Positions 12,801 to 21,159 of a DNA stretch of 64,000 nt are shown in pieces (position 1 is the first letter of the stretch; every line of letters begins with the position of its first letter). The position numbers were made by a program, and so were the translations under genes. The stretch is taken from the NCBI GenBank assembly GCA_009823505.1, contig VZQC01006311.1, positions 872,532 to 936,531 on the forward strand, in the 5' to 3' direction. The notes under the pieces are model-generated. The model ran no database searches, was not told where the DNA came from, and was given only the letters and a program-made list of their open reading frames with translations. Source of the stretch: Rhizomys pruinosus. Taxonomy: Eukaryota; Chordata; Mammalia; Rodentia; Spalacidae.

Positions 12801-15800
12801 CAGAGACAGGTAGGTCTGAGTCTGAGAGGCCAGCTTGGTCTATATAGTGAGAGACCCTGATTCAAAAACCAACACCACCAATTACCATCTTTGATACTTT
12901 TATTTTTATTTATTGCCGGGCATGGTGGTGCATGCCTTTAATCCTAGCACTTGGGAGGCAGAGGCAGGCGGATCTTTGTGAGTTCAAGGCCAGCCTGGTC
13001 TACATAGCGAGTTCCAGGACAACTGGGGCTACAGGGAGACCCTGTCTCAAAAAGACCAAAAAAAAAAAGTAAAAAAAAATTTTATTTATTTTTTATCTTT
13101 TTTGAGACAGGGTCTCCCTGTAGCCCCACTGGCCTGGAACTCACTATGTAGACCAGGCTGGCCTTGAACTAAAAGATCCACCAGCCTCTGCCTCTGGAGT
13201 GCTGGGATTAAAAGCGTGCACCATCATGCCCGGCTATTTTTATTTTTTATGTGTATGAGTGCATTCCCTGCATGAAGGTAGGTGTCATTCAATGCCATCA
13301 AACGTCAGAAGAGGGCCATCAGATCCTCTGAAACTAGAGCTATGGATGGTTGTTTGCTGCCATGTGGGTGCTGGGAACTGAACCCAGGTCCTCTGCAAGA
13401 GCAGCCAGTGCTCTTAACTGCTGAGCCATCTCTCCAGCTCCTAATAATGTTAAAAAAATGGATCCAGGTGTGAGTCACTATGCCCAGATTCATTCTTTTT
13501 TATTTCACTTATTATATGATGAACATTTTGCCACATCATTTAAATGATCTTGGACTGAAAGCTCCTTAGTATGGTACATGATTTGTTTAATAAATTCCCT
13601 ACTGGATATCTGTCTTTCAGCTTCCCATTGCCACAAACAGTACAAAACAATGAACATTTTCATTTCATTACATTAGAGACTGGAATTTTTTTTTTTTTTT
13701 TTTTTTTTATTTTGAGACAAGATCTCCCTCTATAGCCCCAGCTGTCCTGGAACTCACTATGTAGATCCAGCTGGCCTTAAACTCTCAGAGATCCGCCTCC
13801 CTCTGCCTCTCAAGTGCTGGGACTAAAGGTATGTGCCACCATGCCTGGCCACATAAACAGCATTTTTAAATTTTTAAAAAATTATTTGTTATTCTATGTG
13901 TATGAGTGTACTGTCTGCATGTAGGTTGGTGCACCCATGTCGTGCAATGCTGCAGAGGTCAGAAGAGGGCGTTGGATTCCCCTAGAACCGGAGTTAAAGA
14001 TGGTTCTTAGCTCCCATGTGGGTGCTGAGAATTGAACCTGGGTCCTCTGCAAGAGCAGTCGGTGCTTGTAACCACTGAGCCATCTCTCCAGCCCCATAAA
14101 TAGCATTTTTTTCCTTTGGTCTTTTCAAGACAGGGTCTCCCTGTAGCCCCAGCTGTCCTGGAACTCACTCTATAGACCAGGCTGGCCTTGAACTCACAAA
14201 AATCTGCCTGCCTCTGCCTCCCAAGTGCTAGGATTAAAGGCATGCGCCACCTTGCCCGTCACAAATAGCATTTTTAAAAGCATGAGAAATACAGCTGGGA
14301 CTAAAGGTAGACTCTGTCTCAAAAATACCAAAAACAAAACAAAACAAAACAAAAACAACAACAATAAAAACATGGGAAATAGAATACCAGTAGTAGAGAA
14401 TATTTTCTCAAATGCATAAAAATAAGTAGTTGACAATGGTTGCTGCGGTGAGATCATAATTTTTTTTGACAGGGTCCCAGCTGGCCTGGAACTCAATAAG
14501 TAGACCAAGCTCCCCTTGATATCTATATATCTATAGATACCAATATATCTATATATCTATTTATATATATATAGATATCTGTATCTATATACATTTTTCT
14601 TTTGGTCTTTTTGAAACAGGGTCTCCCTGTAGCCCCAGCTGTCCTGGAATTTGCTATGTTCAAGACCAGGCTGGCCTTGAACTCACAAAGATCCACCTGC
14701 TTCTGCCTCCCCAGTGCTGGGATTAAAGGCGTGCACCATCATGCCCAGCTTATAAAATAATTTTAAAACAAGACATACATAATTCTGTTTTTTAGTGTTC
14801 TAATTTTTCTACAGTAAACAAGTAACTTGGAAGTAAAAATGAAGGAGTGGGGGCTGCAGAGATGACTTAGCAGTTAAGAGCATTTGCTGCTCTTGTAGAG
14901 GACCCAGGTTCAGTTCCCAGGACTCACATGTTGGCTAACAAGCATCTGTAACTCCAATTCCTGGGATGCCCTGCCCTCTTCTGGCCTCTGCCAGAATGGG
15001 CACACACGTGCTGCACTTAACATTCATGCAGGCAAAACACTCACTCATACACATAAAAATAAATATATTGGGCTGGAGAGATGGCTCAACGGTTAAGAGC
15101 ACCAACTGCAGAGGATCCAGGTTTGATTCCCAGCACTTACATGGTAGCTAACAACCATCTTTAACTCCAGTTCCAGGAGAATCCGACACCCTCTTCTGAC
15201 CTCCACAGCATTGCACCTACTTACATGCAGACAGTACACTCATACACATAAAATAACAAACAAAAAAATTTTTTTTAAATATATGAAAAACCATCTTTTT
15301 AAAAATGAAGGCACACTGGGTGTGGAGGCGCATGCCTTTAATCCTAGCACTTGGGAGGCAGAGGCAGGCGGATCTTTGTGAGTTCAAGGCCAGCCTGGTC
15401 TACAGAGTGAGTTCCAGGACAGCTGGGGCTACAGGGAGACCCTGTCTTGAAAAGACCAAAAAAAAAAAAAAAAATGAAGGCACAACAGGAGACCCTGTCT
15501 TAAAGACCAAAAATTAAGCACGGAAGACCTGAAAAGACAAAAAAAAAAAAAAAAAAAAAGTGAAGGCACAGAGTAGGACTAGGTGGCACATACTTGGAAC
15601 ACTAGCAGGAGGATGAGGCAGGAGACATGTGGCCAGCCTGAGCTACCAGGCAAGATCCTACTAAAGATGAAAGAAAAAGAGGGAAGTAAAGTGTAGAATA
15701 AATTGGCTTTGTCACTTAGGAAAGTTAAATTCTTTCTTTCTACTGGCAGTGGCCTTGGTGTCTTATCTTGAATTGAGACCACAACATAGAAAGAACTTTC

Positions 15801-18800
15801 AAGAGATGCCCACTCAGTTTAGGAGGCCAAGGTTTTATTCTGTTCTGCATGTGTTCATACCTTGCTTTTTTTAAAGTCTCTGGCCTAGGGTGAAATCATT
15901 AATTCTACAAGCCAATTAAATTTTAATTAGTTATCCTTTCCTTCATCTTTTTGGAATATTTGAGTTTTTAGAGCACATGAGCTTTACCTTGTATGTTCTG
16001 GTATTTATTGCTCTCTTTTTTAAGAAATTTATTATTATTATTATTATTTTATTTCTGTATGTGTATCAATGTAGTGTCTGCATGCAGTCTGTGAACCCGT
16101 GTCGTGCAATGCCCCTCGGAGTCAGAAGAGGGTCTCAGATTCCCTGGAGCTGGAGTTCTCCTGGAATGGAAGTTTCAGACGGCTCTCGGCTGCCATGTGG
16201 GTGCTGGGGATCGAACCCCGGGTCCTCTGTAAGAGCGTCGGGGCTCTTAAACCGCGTAGGCCATCTCTCCAGCCCTATTGCTCTCTTTTTATCACATACT
16301 TTTCTTGTGTAGCTTCCTTTAATAGCAGACTGATTTAACACTCTTTTTTTTTTTTGTTTTTGATCTTTTGAGACAGGGTCTCCCGGTAGCCAGCACCCTG
16401 TCCGGGAAACTCGCTGTAGACCAGGCTGGCCTTGAACTCACAAAGATCCGCCTGCCTCTGCCTCCTAAGTGCTAGGATTAAAGGCGTGCACCACCACACC
16501 CGGCCTGATTGTACATCTTAATGGTAAATTGGTGGGCTGGGGATGTGGCTCAGTTAGAAGGCTAAACTAGCATGCACAAGGTCCTGGGCTGGATCTTAAC
16601 ACGCACGCAGGCAGGCAGGCAGGCAGGCACGCACACACGCACGCACACACAGAAACACCAAGAATTAAACACGTAAATTGCTGTTCAGTTTCTAATCATA
16701 AAATATTCAGATGATATTATGGAGCTATCTTTTTTTTTGGGGGGTCTTTTTGAGAGACTCTCCCTCTATTCCCAGTTGGCCTGGAACTCCCTATGTAGAC
16801 CAGGTTGGCCCTGAACTCACAGAGATCTGCCTGCCTTTTGCTCCCAAGTGCTGGGATTAAAGGTGTATGCCTATAAAGCTATCTTAAAAGTCTATAATTT
16901 TTTAAAATTTTATTTATATCTGTATATGTGTATGAATGTACTGTCTGCATGCAAGTTTTGTGCACCCGTGTTGTGCATGCCCGCAAAGGTCAGAAGAGGT
17001 TGTCGGATTCCCCTGGAACTGGAGTTCTCGCTGGAATTGGAGTTTCAGATGGTCTCATACTGCGGCATGTGGGGGGCAGGGGAGTGAAAACCCGGGTCCT
17101 CTGCAAGAGTCGGTGATGCCGATCTTTAAACTGCTAGGCCATCTCTCTAGCCCCTTAAAAAAGCTCTATAATACTAAATTATAAATATTTTCAAATTATT
17201 TTTGGAAGAAAGTAAAGGTGCACGCCGGCGTGGTGGCGCCACACTTTACATGCAAGCACTTGGGAGCAGGAGGCAAGGAGGATACTTGTGAATTCAAGGC
17301 CTCTGGTATACAGAGCGAGTTCCAGGACAGGCTGGGGCCACATGGAGACCCTGTCGCTTGTAAAAGAGCCGAGAAAAAAAAAAAAAAAAAAAAAAAAAAA
17401 AGAAAAAGAAAGAAAGGTGCATAGATAAATGAAGCACAGTCTTATGTGTAACAAAGGAAAGCTACAAAACACGTAAATTTACAGAACATCTCTGGAATAA
17501 CAAATAGATAACAGTAATTAGTCTATGGGAGAAGAAACAGGAGAGCAAACAGGAGAGAAGTTTATGGAGTCTGTGCTTATGTTTGAACCACTTGCCATGG
17601 TCACTCTTATTATTTTACTTTTTTATTTATTTTTACTTTGGAGACAGGGTCTCCCTATAGCCCCAACTCACTCTGCAGACCAGGCTGGCCTTGAATTTAC
17701 AGAGATCCACCTGCCTCTGCCTCCCGAGTGCTAAGATTAAAGGTGTGCACTACCATGCCTGGCTTAAAAACAACCCTTAGCTGCCATGTGGTGCTGGGAA
17801 TTGTACCCAGGTCCTCTACAAGAACAGTTGGTGCTCATAACCACTGAGCCATTCTAGCTCTTATTTCACTTTTTTAAAAGTAGATGTTCTTGGGGCTGGA
17901 GAGATGGCCTAGCGGTTAAGAGTGACGACTGCTCTTGCAGAGGACCTGGGTTCAATCCCCAGCACCCACATGGCGGCTGAGAACTGTCTGCAACTCCAGT
18001 TCCAGGAGAACTCCAGTTCCAGGGGAATCCAACGCCCTCTTCTGACCTCCGCGGCATTGCACAGGTGCACAAACCTACATGCAGACAGTACATTCATACA
18101 CATAAATAAAAACATAAATAAAAAAAATTAAAAACAAGTAGATGTTCTCAAAGTACTAAAGTGTAGTAGAATACTCTGAATAAATACCAAAAAAAGTACA
18201 TGAAGCTGGGGATGGTGGTGCATGCCTTGGGTGCATCGCAGCACTTGGGAGGCAGAGGCAGGAGGCTCTCTGGGAATTCAAGGACAGCTGGGGCTGCAGA
18301 GAGACCCTGTCTCAAAAAGACAAAAAAAAAAAAAAGTGTATTTGACATTTTAATTACTCATTTTTTAACATAACCAAATCTAGTCATCTTAAAATTGCAA
18401 TAGCCAGAAATTCTGAATATTAATCATCAAATTCCCAAGAGCATACAAAGAGACATTTGCCAGGTCGCTCCTTGTCTTTTCTATAAAGTTGGCTCGAGGG
18501 AGGAGGAGGAATGGGAGGAGGTTTTGAGCAACCTAGCAACACCCCATCTCAAAGGGGGGAGGACTAAAGTTGATTACAAAGTTTTTAATTATTTTTTTAT
18601 CTTTTTAAAAATTTTTTATTTATCTTTTACGTGTATGAATGTACTGTCTGCATGTAGGTTTGTGCACCCTTGTCATGCAATGCCTCAGAGGTCAGAAGAG
18701 GGTGTCAGATTCCCCTGGAACTAGAGCCAAAAATGGTTCTCAGCTGCCATGTAGGTGCTGGGGATCGAACCCAGGTCCTCTGCAAGAGCAACTAGTTGGT

Positions 18801-19939
18801 GCTCTTAACCGCTAGGCCATTTCTCTAGCCTCATAAAGTATTTTCTACATTGGAGGAGTTGTGGTAACCAACCTAATCCTTATAAACTTTTTTTTTTTGG
18901 TCTTTTTGAGACAGGTCTCCCTTTAGACCTTGCTGGCCTGGAGCTCCTCCTGCCTCTGCCTCCCAAGTGCTGGGATTAAAGTTGAGAGCCACCATGCCTG
19001 GCTTAATCCTTAGAAAACATTTAAAATATAAGACTGGAAAGATGGCCTAGTGGTTAGAGTGCCAACTGCTCTTGCAGAGGACCTGGGTTCAATCCCCAGC
19101 ACCCACATGGGGGCTGAGAACCATCTTTGACTCCAGTTCCAGGGGAATCTGACGCCCTCTTCTGACCTCCGTGGTACTGCACAACACGGGTACACAAATC
19201 TGCATGCAGACAGTACATTCATACACATAAAAAAATAAAATTAAAAATAAATAAAGAAAGAAAATATAAGGCTAAGTGTTCGGGGAGACAAGGAGAGAAA
19301 GACAGTGAGTGTTTTGTTTTGTTTTTTTAAATGGCCTGTACTTTGCATGTGGAAGTTCTAAATTGAAGTACTGTTTGATGGTGGAGCTCATGAGACCACT
19401 AAGCCCCAGAACTTGATAGGATAAACATATCCAATAAGCACTTACTATCCTAATGAGAATACCCACCTGTTTCGCAAGCACAGTGAGCAAAGAACCAGAC
19501 TTCCATAGGCCTCAGTGAATTTCTGTAAAGCCCTTAGCCCTGCACCTGGCTCTGTGAATTTCTGTCTGACTTCAGCAGCAGAAAACAGCTTTTCAGCAAT
19601 CTGCTCAGGAAAGCCGATAAGGGAATCAATGTGATCAACATTGTCAGAGATGAAGCCTAAGACGAGGCTGAAGAGGGATTTGGCAGAGTACCGCAGATTC
19701 CCCTCCCGGGTGTACGTGAAGATGAAGTGATCAGTCTTCTCTTTCTGTGCAGTGTCATCTTCCCTGTTCATGCACAGCTCCACAGAAAAGCCTTTTGGAA
19801 ACAGTCTGAAAGGCCGGTGCTTCTGCAGGCTGTTCCTGACACCATCCAGAGCCAGATTGACCATATGTAGCTGCCCATTTTCTCGAACATAGATGGGCCC
19901 GGGGTCCACATGGGCTTCTGAGTTGAGGTAGTAAGCCAT
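1069..19939 (-). CDS. LRRC42: LRRC42, leucine-rich repeat containing 42 (partial, residues 1-336, six coding exons)
   Basis: Coding exons, in order, are 19939-19467 (within exon 19953-19467), 8782-8651, 6603-6485, 5532-5444, 4839-4726 and 1150-1069. Phases 2, 2, 1, 0, 0, 1 join without a stop. The product has an N-terminal region of about 155 residues without an obvious motif, then leucine-rich repeats at roughly 165-275 ([44 protein letters not shown]). I recognise it from close agreement with human LRRC42 as I remember it (about 428 residues), so about 90 C-terminal residues lie left of position 1. The biochemical role of the family is poorly known; the repeats suggest protein binding. The start has G at -3 and G at +4. 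The gene diverges from HSPB11 at a shared CpG island. An upstream in-frame ATG at 20017 lies in intron 1 and was not used. Confidence 0.95.
1151..1924. other. LRRC42 intron 6, 5' part: no clear feature
   Basis: AT-rich, apparently unique. A decayed ID-like segment in minus orientation may lie at 1268-1335; nothing else was recognised. Confidence 0.5.
1925..2035 (+). mobile_element. old B1/PB1-like SINE
   Basis: ggtggtgcacacctgtaatt and cagcctgggctacacagc are recognisable, but the middle is eroded. Confidence 0.7.
2085..2240 (-). mobile_element. MIR SINE
   Basis: Contains the MIR core in reverse: tctttatctgtaaaatagggg, then cagtgctgttacaaggac and gacagtacttggtatat. An ancient mammalian tRNA-derived SINE. 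Confidence 0.75.
2485..2686 (-). mobile_element. B3-type SINE, old short type
   Basis: Has ttttgcctgcatgtatg and gccatgtgggtgctgg but lacks most CpG sites of the young copies. Confidence 0.85.
2687..3935. other. LRRC42 intron 6: unassigned sequence
   Basis: About 1.2 kb without a recognisable repeat, exon or RNA gene. Open frames here resemble no protein I know. Confidence 0.5.
3936..4172 (+). mobile_element. B3-type SINE with internal microsatellite
   Basis: The region corresponding to the 3' part has expanded into (GC)n(CA)n at 4093-4149. Confidence 0.88.
4093..4149. repeat. (GC)n(CA)n microsatellite
   Basis: Alternating GC passing into CA; alternating purine-pyrimidine tract with Z-DNA potential. 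Confidence 0.93.
4180..4725. other. LRRC42 intron 6, 3' part: unassigned
   Basis: No repeat or gene recognised. A T-run at about 4409-4422 is the only low-complexity stretch. Confidence 0.45.
4726..4839 (-). CDS. LRRC42: LRRC42 coding exon 6 (residues 272-309)
   Basis: Acceptor tttctccctcactag|GATATT; donor GACCAG|GTACTC. It encodes 38 whole codons from [19 protein letters not shown] to KTEGWADQ, phase 0 at both ends. Confidence 0.95.
4925..5085 (+). mobile_element. B1 SINE
   Basis: Full B1 with gtggtggtccacgcctttaat and an A-rich tail; lies within LRRC42 intron 5. Confidence 0.88.
5086..5195 (+). mobile_element. old B1-like SINE
   Basis: gggatggtagtacatacttg followed by ggctgaggcaggaagatcat; PB1-age divergence. 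Confidence 0.65.
5199..5350 (+). mobile_element. old B1-like SINE
   Basis: tctgatggtacatgcttgtg and gcaggaggattgctat; a third monomer in a B1 cluster. Confidence 0.6.
5444..5532 (-). CDS. LRRC42: LRRC42 coding exon 5 (residues 242-271)
   Basis: Acceptor tttttgacatctag|GTAACC; donor CTAAAG|GTAAGA. It encodes [13 protein letters not shown] and [12 protein letters not shown], the last clear leucine-rich repeat. The exon is too short to stand out as an open frame and was found by following the splice phase from exon 4. Confidence 0.93.
5860..6005 (+). mobile_element. MIR SINE fragment
   Basis: Shows the MIR order ccttattttacagagacc, aaggctcagataagttaaat, ttgaccaagggcacaaaatt. Confidence 0.7.
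6006..6484. other. LRRC42 intron 4: unassigned
   Basis: No repeat or gene recognised between the MIR and exon 4. Confidence 0.45.
6485..6603 (-). CDS. LRRC42: LRRC42 coding exon 4 (residues 202-241)
   Basis: Acceptor tttgtttccttag|TGT; donor TATCCT|GTAAGT, close to the perfect donor consensus. It encodes [15 protein letters not shown] and the [21 protein letters not shown] repeat in 119 bases. Confidence 0.95.
6691..6866 (+). mobile_element. B1 SINE, young
   Basis: Starts gccgggcgtggtggtgcatg and has a long A-rich tail with G interruptions. Confidence 0.93.
6901..7505 (+). mobile_element. rodent non-autonomous repeat, probably hAT-type (URR1/RCHARR1-like), split by a B3
   Basis: The left part begins ctagttattttctattgctg and runs to about 7111. 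The right part resumes at about 7333 with cttatacaagcctggaccac and ends in ctcttcccagggttgacatc. I know this common rodent repeat; the family name is from memory and may be wrong. Confidence 0.65.
7112..7332 (-). mobile_element. B3-type SINE, old, inserted in the repeat at 6901-7505
   Basis: ttttgcctgcgtgtatgtaa, cccatggaggtcagaag; the head is eroded. Confidence 0.75.
7615..7812 (-). mobile_element. B4/RSINE-type SINE
   Basis: gaggtcagaggacaacttgt and ggggattgaactcaggttgt, ending ccaatgagccagctcac. Confidence 0.8.
7824..7968 (-). mobile_element. B1 SINE, young
   Basis: Inserted at the end of the B4 element; ctaactcaaacttt is duplicated on both sides. Confidence 0.93.
8190..8348 (-). mobile_element. 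B1 SINE, young
   Basis: Complete, ending cgccaccacgcccggc; taactggt flanks both ends. Confidence 0.93.
8408..8605 (+). mobile_element. B3-type SINE
   Basis: Short type; a deletion after ctggatgcttttggacagga removes part of the B-box region. Its tail lies about 45 bases from LRRC42 exon 3. Confidence 0.88.
8651..8782 (-). CDS. LRRC42: LRRC42 coding exon 3 (residues 158-201)
   Basis: Acceptor ctccacactgcacag|G; donor TCCAG|GTACTG. It encodes [19 protein letters not shown] and the first LxxLDLSxxxL repeat, ending HLTNEALS. The 132 bases keep phase 2 at both ends. Confidence 0.95.
8783..9120. other. LRRC42 intron 2, 3' end: unassigned
   Basis: No recognisable repeat or gene. Confidence 0.45.
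9121..9242 (-). mobile_element. decayed B1-like SINE
   Basis: tctatagacaaggctggctt and a pyrimidine-rich block typical of reverse B1. Confidence 0.6.
9243..10219. other. LRRC42 intron 2: unassigned
   Basis: About 980 bases without a recognised element; apparently unique intron DNA. Confidence 0.5.
10232..10404 (+). mobile_element. B3-type SINE, 5'-truncated, young
   Basis: Begins inside the element at gagagccgtctgaaactcc. The duplication aagaaacatttc is at about 10220-10231 and 10405-10416. CpGs are well kept. Confidence 0.93.
10423..10565 (+). mobile_element. B1 SINE
   Basis: Head eroded; body ggccagcctggtctacatag; ends in a C-run. Confidence 0.87.
10688..10797 (-). mobile_element. B4/RSINE-type fragment
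   Basis: ttatgtgggttccagggaca, caagttgtcaggcttgt and ctgctgagccattcagcca. Confidence 0.75.
10798..11324. other. LRRC42 intron 2: unassigned
   Basis: No recognised repeat or gene; the open frames show no family resemblance. Confidence 0.45.
11325..11550 (+). mobile_element. B3-type SINE, short type
   Basis: gctagagagatggcttggca to an A-rich tail; contains an added GGGG before gtccaacaccc. Confidence 0.87.
11608..11745 (+). mobile_element. B1 SINE, diverged
   Basis: ctgggtgtggtggcactcga with a (CAAAA)-like tail. Confidence 0.8.
11798..11990 (+). mobile_element. B1 SINE with expanded (AAAAC)n tail
   Basis: Diverged body; the tail at about 11936-11989 is about eleven AAAAC units. Confidence 0.85.
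12176..12390 (+). mobile_element. B3-type SINE, short type (first of a tandem pair)
   Basis: One internal unit. aaaatttaggg precedes it and recurs after the second copy. Confidence 0.92.
12391..12655 (+). mobile_element. B3-type SINE, long type (second of a tandem pair)
   Basis: Abuts the tail of the first copy. It has the gagatagcc head variant and two internal units. Confidence 0.92.
12751..12875 (+). mobile_element. B1 SINE, diverged
   Basis: gctgggcatggtggcaaact with internal deletions. Confidence 0.82.
12915..13069 (+). mobile_element. B1 SINE
   Basis: Complete, gccgggcatggtggtgcatg through the A-tail. Confidence 0.93.
13090..13234 (-). mobile_element. B1 SINE
   Basis: Complete in reverse, facing the preceding B1 so that the pair could form an inverted repeat in RNA. 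Confidence 0.92.
13237..13441 (-). mobile_element. B3-type SINE, old
   Basis: ccctgcatgaaggtaggtgt; head ends gccatctctccagctcc. Confidence 0.9.
13687..13849 (-). mobile_element. B1 SINE
   Basis: Long T-run then gagacaagatctccctctat; ends atgcctggcc. Confidence 0.9.
13877..14095 (-). mobile_element. B3-type SINE, short type
   Basis: Flanked by ataaacagcattttt and ataaatagcattttt (one mismatch). Confidence 0.92.
14112..14260 (-). mobile_element. B1 SINE
   Basis: Inserted into the right-hand duplication of the B3 before it; a third copy of the site, acaaatagcattttt, follows. Confidence 0.92.
14459..14520 (-). mobile_element. B1 SINE fragment
   Basis: gacagggtcccagctggcct to gtagaccaagctcc only. 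Confidence 0.7.
14519..14592. repeat. (TATC/TA)n low-complexity tract
   Basis: Runs of atctatatat and atagatatct. Confidence 0.88.
14596..14749 (-). mobile_element. B1 SINE
   Basis: Complete, with a small insertion (ttcaagacc) in the central region. Confidence 0.9.
14848..15068 (+). mobile_element. B3-type SINE, old
   Basis: gggggctgcagagatgactt; the 3' part is rearranged (cacacacgtgctgcactta). Confidence 0.85.
15069..15276 (+). mobile_element. B3-type SINE, short type
   Basis: Inserted in the tail of the preceding copy; aaatatat occurs on both sides. The B-box region is deleted (gcaccaactgcagaggatcc). Confidence 0.9.
15315..15469 (+). mobile_element. B1 SINE, young
   Basis: Flanked by aaaatgaaggcaca at 15302-15315 and about 15472-15485. 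Confidence 0.92.
15486..15560 (+). mobile_element. B1 3' fragment with long A-tail at the same site
   Basis: gagaccctgtcttaaagacc then an A-run; a third copy of the site, gtgaaggcaca, follows at about 15560. Confidence 0.75.
15572..15672 (+). mobile_element. old B1-like SINE
   Basis: ggtggcacatacttggaaca and ggccagcctgagctaccagg. Confidence 0.65.
15673..16005. other. LRRC42 intron 2: unassigned
   Basis: AT-rich, no recognised element. Confidence 0.45.
16021..16275 (-). mobile_element. B3-type SINE, long type
   Basis: Flanked by a perfect 15-base duplication tattgctctcttttt (16006-16020, 16276-16290). Several one-base insertions relative to neighbours. Confidence 0.94.
16342..16504 (-). mobile_element. 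B1 SINE, indel-rich
   Basis: gggtctcccggtagccagca contains extra bases absent in other copies. Confidence 0.88.
16533..16605 (+). mobile_element. ID SINE (tRNA-Ala/BC1-like)
   Basis: ggctggggatgtggctcagt and catgcacaaggtcctgggct are the ID head and B-box. A (GCAG)n/(GCAC)n tail runs to about 16650. Confidence 0.85.
16729..16872 (-). mobile_element. B1 SINE
   Basis: gagagactctccctctattc through gggattaaaggtgtatgcc; the extreme head is lost. Confidence 0.87.
16905..17154 (-). mobile_element. B3-type SINE, long type, indel-rich
   Basis: Contains gttctcgctggaattggagt and atgtggggggcaggggagtg, which break the usual pattern. Confidence 0.88.
17224..17415 (+). mobile_element. B1 SINE, indel-rich
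   Basis: gccggcgtggtggcgccaca; aaaggtgca occurs on both flanks; long A-run. Confidence 0.87.
17612..17764 (-). mobile_element. B1 SINE with central deletion
   Basis: ctatagccccaactcactct lacks the tgtcctgg block. Confidence 0.88.
17770..17861 (-). mobile_element. B3-type SINE, head fragment
   Basis: ccttagctgccatgtggtgc to gagccattctagctc. Confidence 0.8.
17892..18135 (+). mobile_element. B3-type SINE, long type
   Basis: aagtagatgttct on both sides (right copy 18136-18148). The CACGGG motif of the 3' half is deleted. Confidence 0.93.
18204..18336 (+). mobile_element. B1 SINE with central deletion
   Basis: Loses ggccagcctggtctacaga; has an unusual gggtgcatcgcagcacttgg. Confidence 0.85.
18600..18832 (-). 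mobile_element. B3-type SINE, short type
   Basis: cgtgtatgaatgtactgtct to gccatttctctagcc. Confidence 0.92.
18890..19002 (-). mobile_element. B1 SINE with central deletion
   Basis: aatcctta occurs on both flanks. Confidence 0.87.
19032..19258 (+). mobile_element. B3-type SINE, short type
   Basis: aaaatataag flanks both ends. Its tail lies about 200 bases from LRRC42 exon 2. Confidence 0.92.
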
Positions 19940-19953
19940 TGCCTTGGTTGCAA
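19467..19953 (-). CDS. LRRC42: LRRC42 coding exon 2 (start codon, residues 1-157)
   Basis: Acceptor ttgtttttacag precedes 14 untranslated bases and ATG at 19939-19937. The donor is AAACAG|GTGGGT. It encodes the conserved N-terminal block ([17 protein letters not shown] through [10 protein letters not shown]) and ends in phase 2, giving an AG|G arginine with the next exon. The open frame reads on into the flanking introns at both ends. Confidence 0.95.
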
Positions 19954-20099
19954 CTGTAAAAACAAGGCATATGGAAGCAAATCCAATTAAAATGTCATCT
20001 GCAACCGGAAACTTCATGTTGTTGTGCCCGAAGCTTCATGAGCTACTGGTACGGGGAAAGCAAAGCTCGACGGTAAGGAGCTTCGGCATTTGAGGGTGC

Positions 20100-20290
20100 T
20101 TCTGTCTCTACCTAAAATGCCTCTTTTGCTCTTTTCTTACCTATCTGTGAGATAAAACCTCGAGCTCAAATTTCACTTCTAAAATTTGCTCTGAGGTTAT
20201 AAAAAATGTCAACAATTCTTTTACAAATAAATGCATAGCAGCACAGTTTATAGTAACAAAACAATTAGGAACACTCTGGATGACCAACAT
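20100..20290 (+). mobile_element. possible ancient LINE traces (L2, then L1M)
   Basis: ctcaaatttcacttct resembles L2 near its 3' end; 20225-20290 (agtaacaaaacaattaggaa) resembles the 3' part of old L1. Confidence 0.4.
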
Positions 20291-21159
20291 CGAAGTGTTG
20301 TTAAAATGAGTAACTCTCCTGCTAACTTGGCATCTCCTGCCACTTCTTTGTTACATGCAGCTCACTGTTCTATTGATTTGATCCTGGGACTGCCTTTGCT
20401 GCTTCCCTCACCAAGAGAAAGAAGCATGTTCAATCCATCCTGACTCCCTAACAGTATTCGGGGAAGTTACAGTCCCCAAGCGGACAGGGAGCTAAAGTTT
20501 ACCAGTTCCCTAAACCTTATGTAAACCACAATCAACAGGATATTTTGAATCTACAAATAAAGGTTTCCTTCCTTCCATTATAAAAGCTAAAAAAAAATAT
20601 TATAGTCCTTGAAGGCACCACACCTGTTCAGGTTCTGCTAGAACACCGTGAGGTAAATAAAAGAAAACAAAAACAAACAAACAAACACTAGTATTTCTGC
20701 AGTCCTACTGGTGACATTACACACCTAAGAATTAACTGGGAAAAAAGATCAATGTTTTCTTGTAAAGGGAGGTGAAATTTAATATATAAGTCTGATATTA
20801 TTCCAAAAGGATATGAAAATATCCTGAAAAGACTTCAGTTGACTATTAGAGTGAACCAACTCGGCTTCTGCATCAGTGCAGGGCTACAATGTGGCCCTGA
20901 AGCCACTTACAAGTGTCAGCAAACAACTTAGTCAATGACAAAAATGCTGAGTCTCTGGAGATCAAACAATGGTCCTGTTTGTGCGAATCACCACTATCTA
21001 TGTTTCTCCCAAGGATAATTATGTGTATGAAGCACATCAGAAAAAAGGGCTCAGTGCTGCCCTGGAGCCTCGCTCTTCCCTGCTCATCTCCTACACCTGC
21101 TCCGCGGCCCTGACATACTACAGTGGGTAATCTGGCCACTCCATCTTAACCCAGTGGAC
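20291..21159. other. LRRC42 intron 1: unassigned
   Basis: No young SINE; no exon or RNA gene recognised. Confidence 0.5.

Noticed and set aside
16533..16605. tRNA gene (ID element resembles tRNA-Ala)
   Set aside because: Only the tRNA-like head with A and B boxes is present; no acceptor stem closure, and it ends in a simple repeat.
19940..20017. 26-residue N-terminal extension of LRRC42 from an in-frame upstream ATG
   Set aside because: It crosses the acceptor ttgtttttacag at 19954 and is therefore intronic; the conserved protein starts at 19939.
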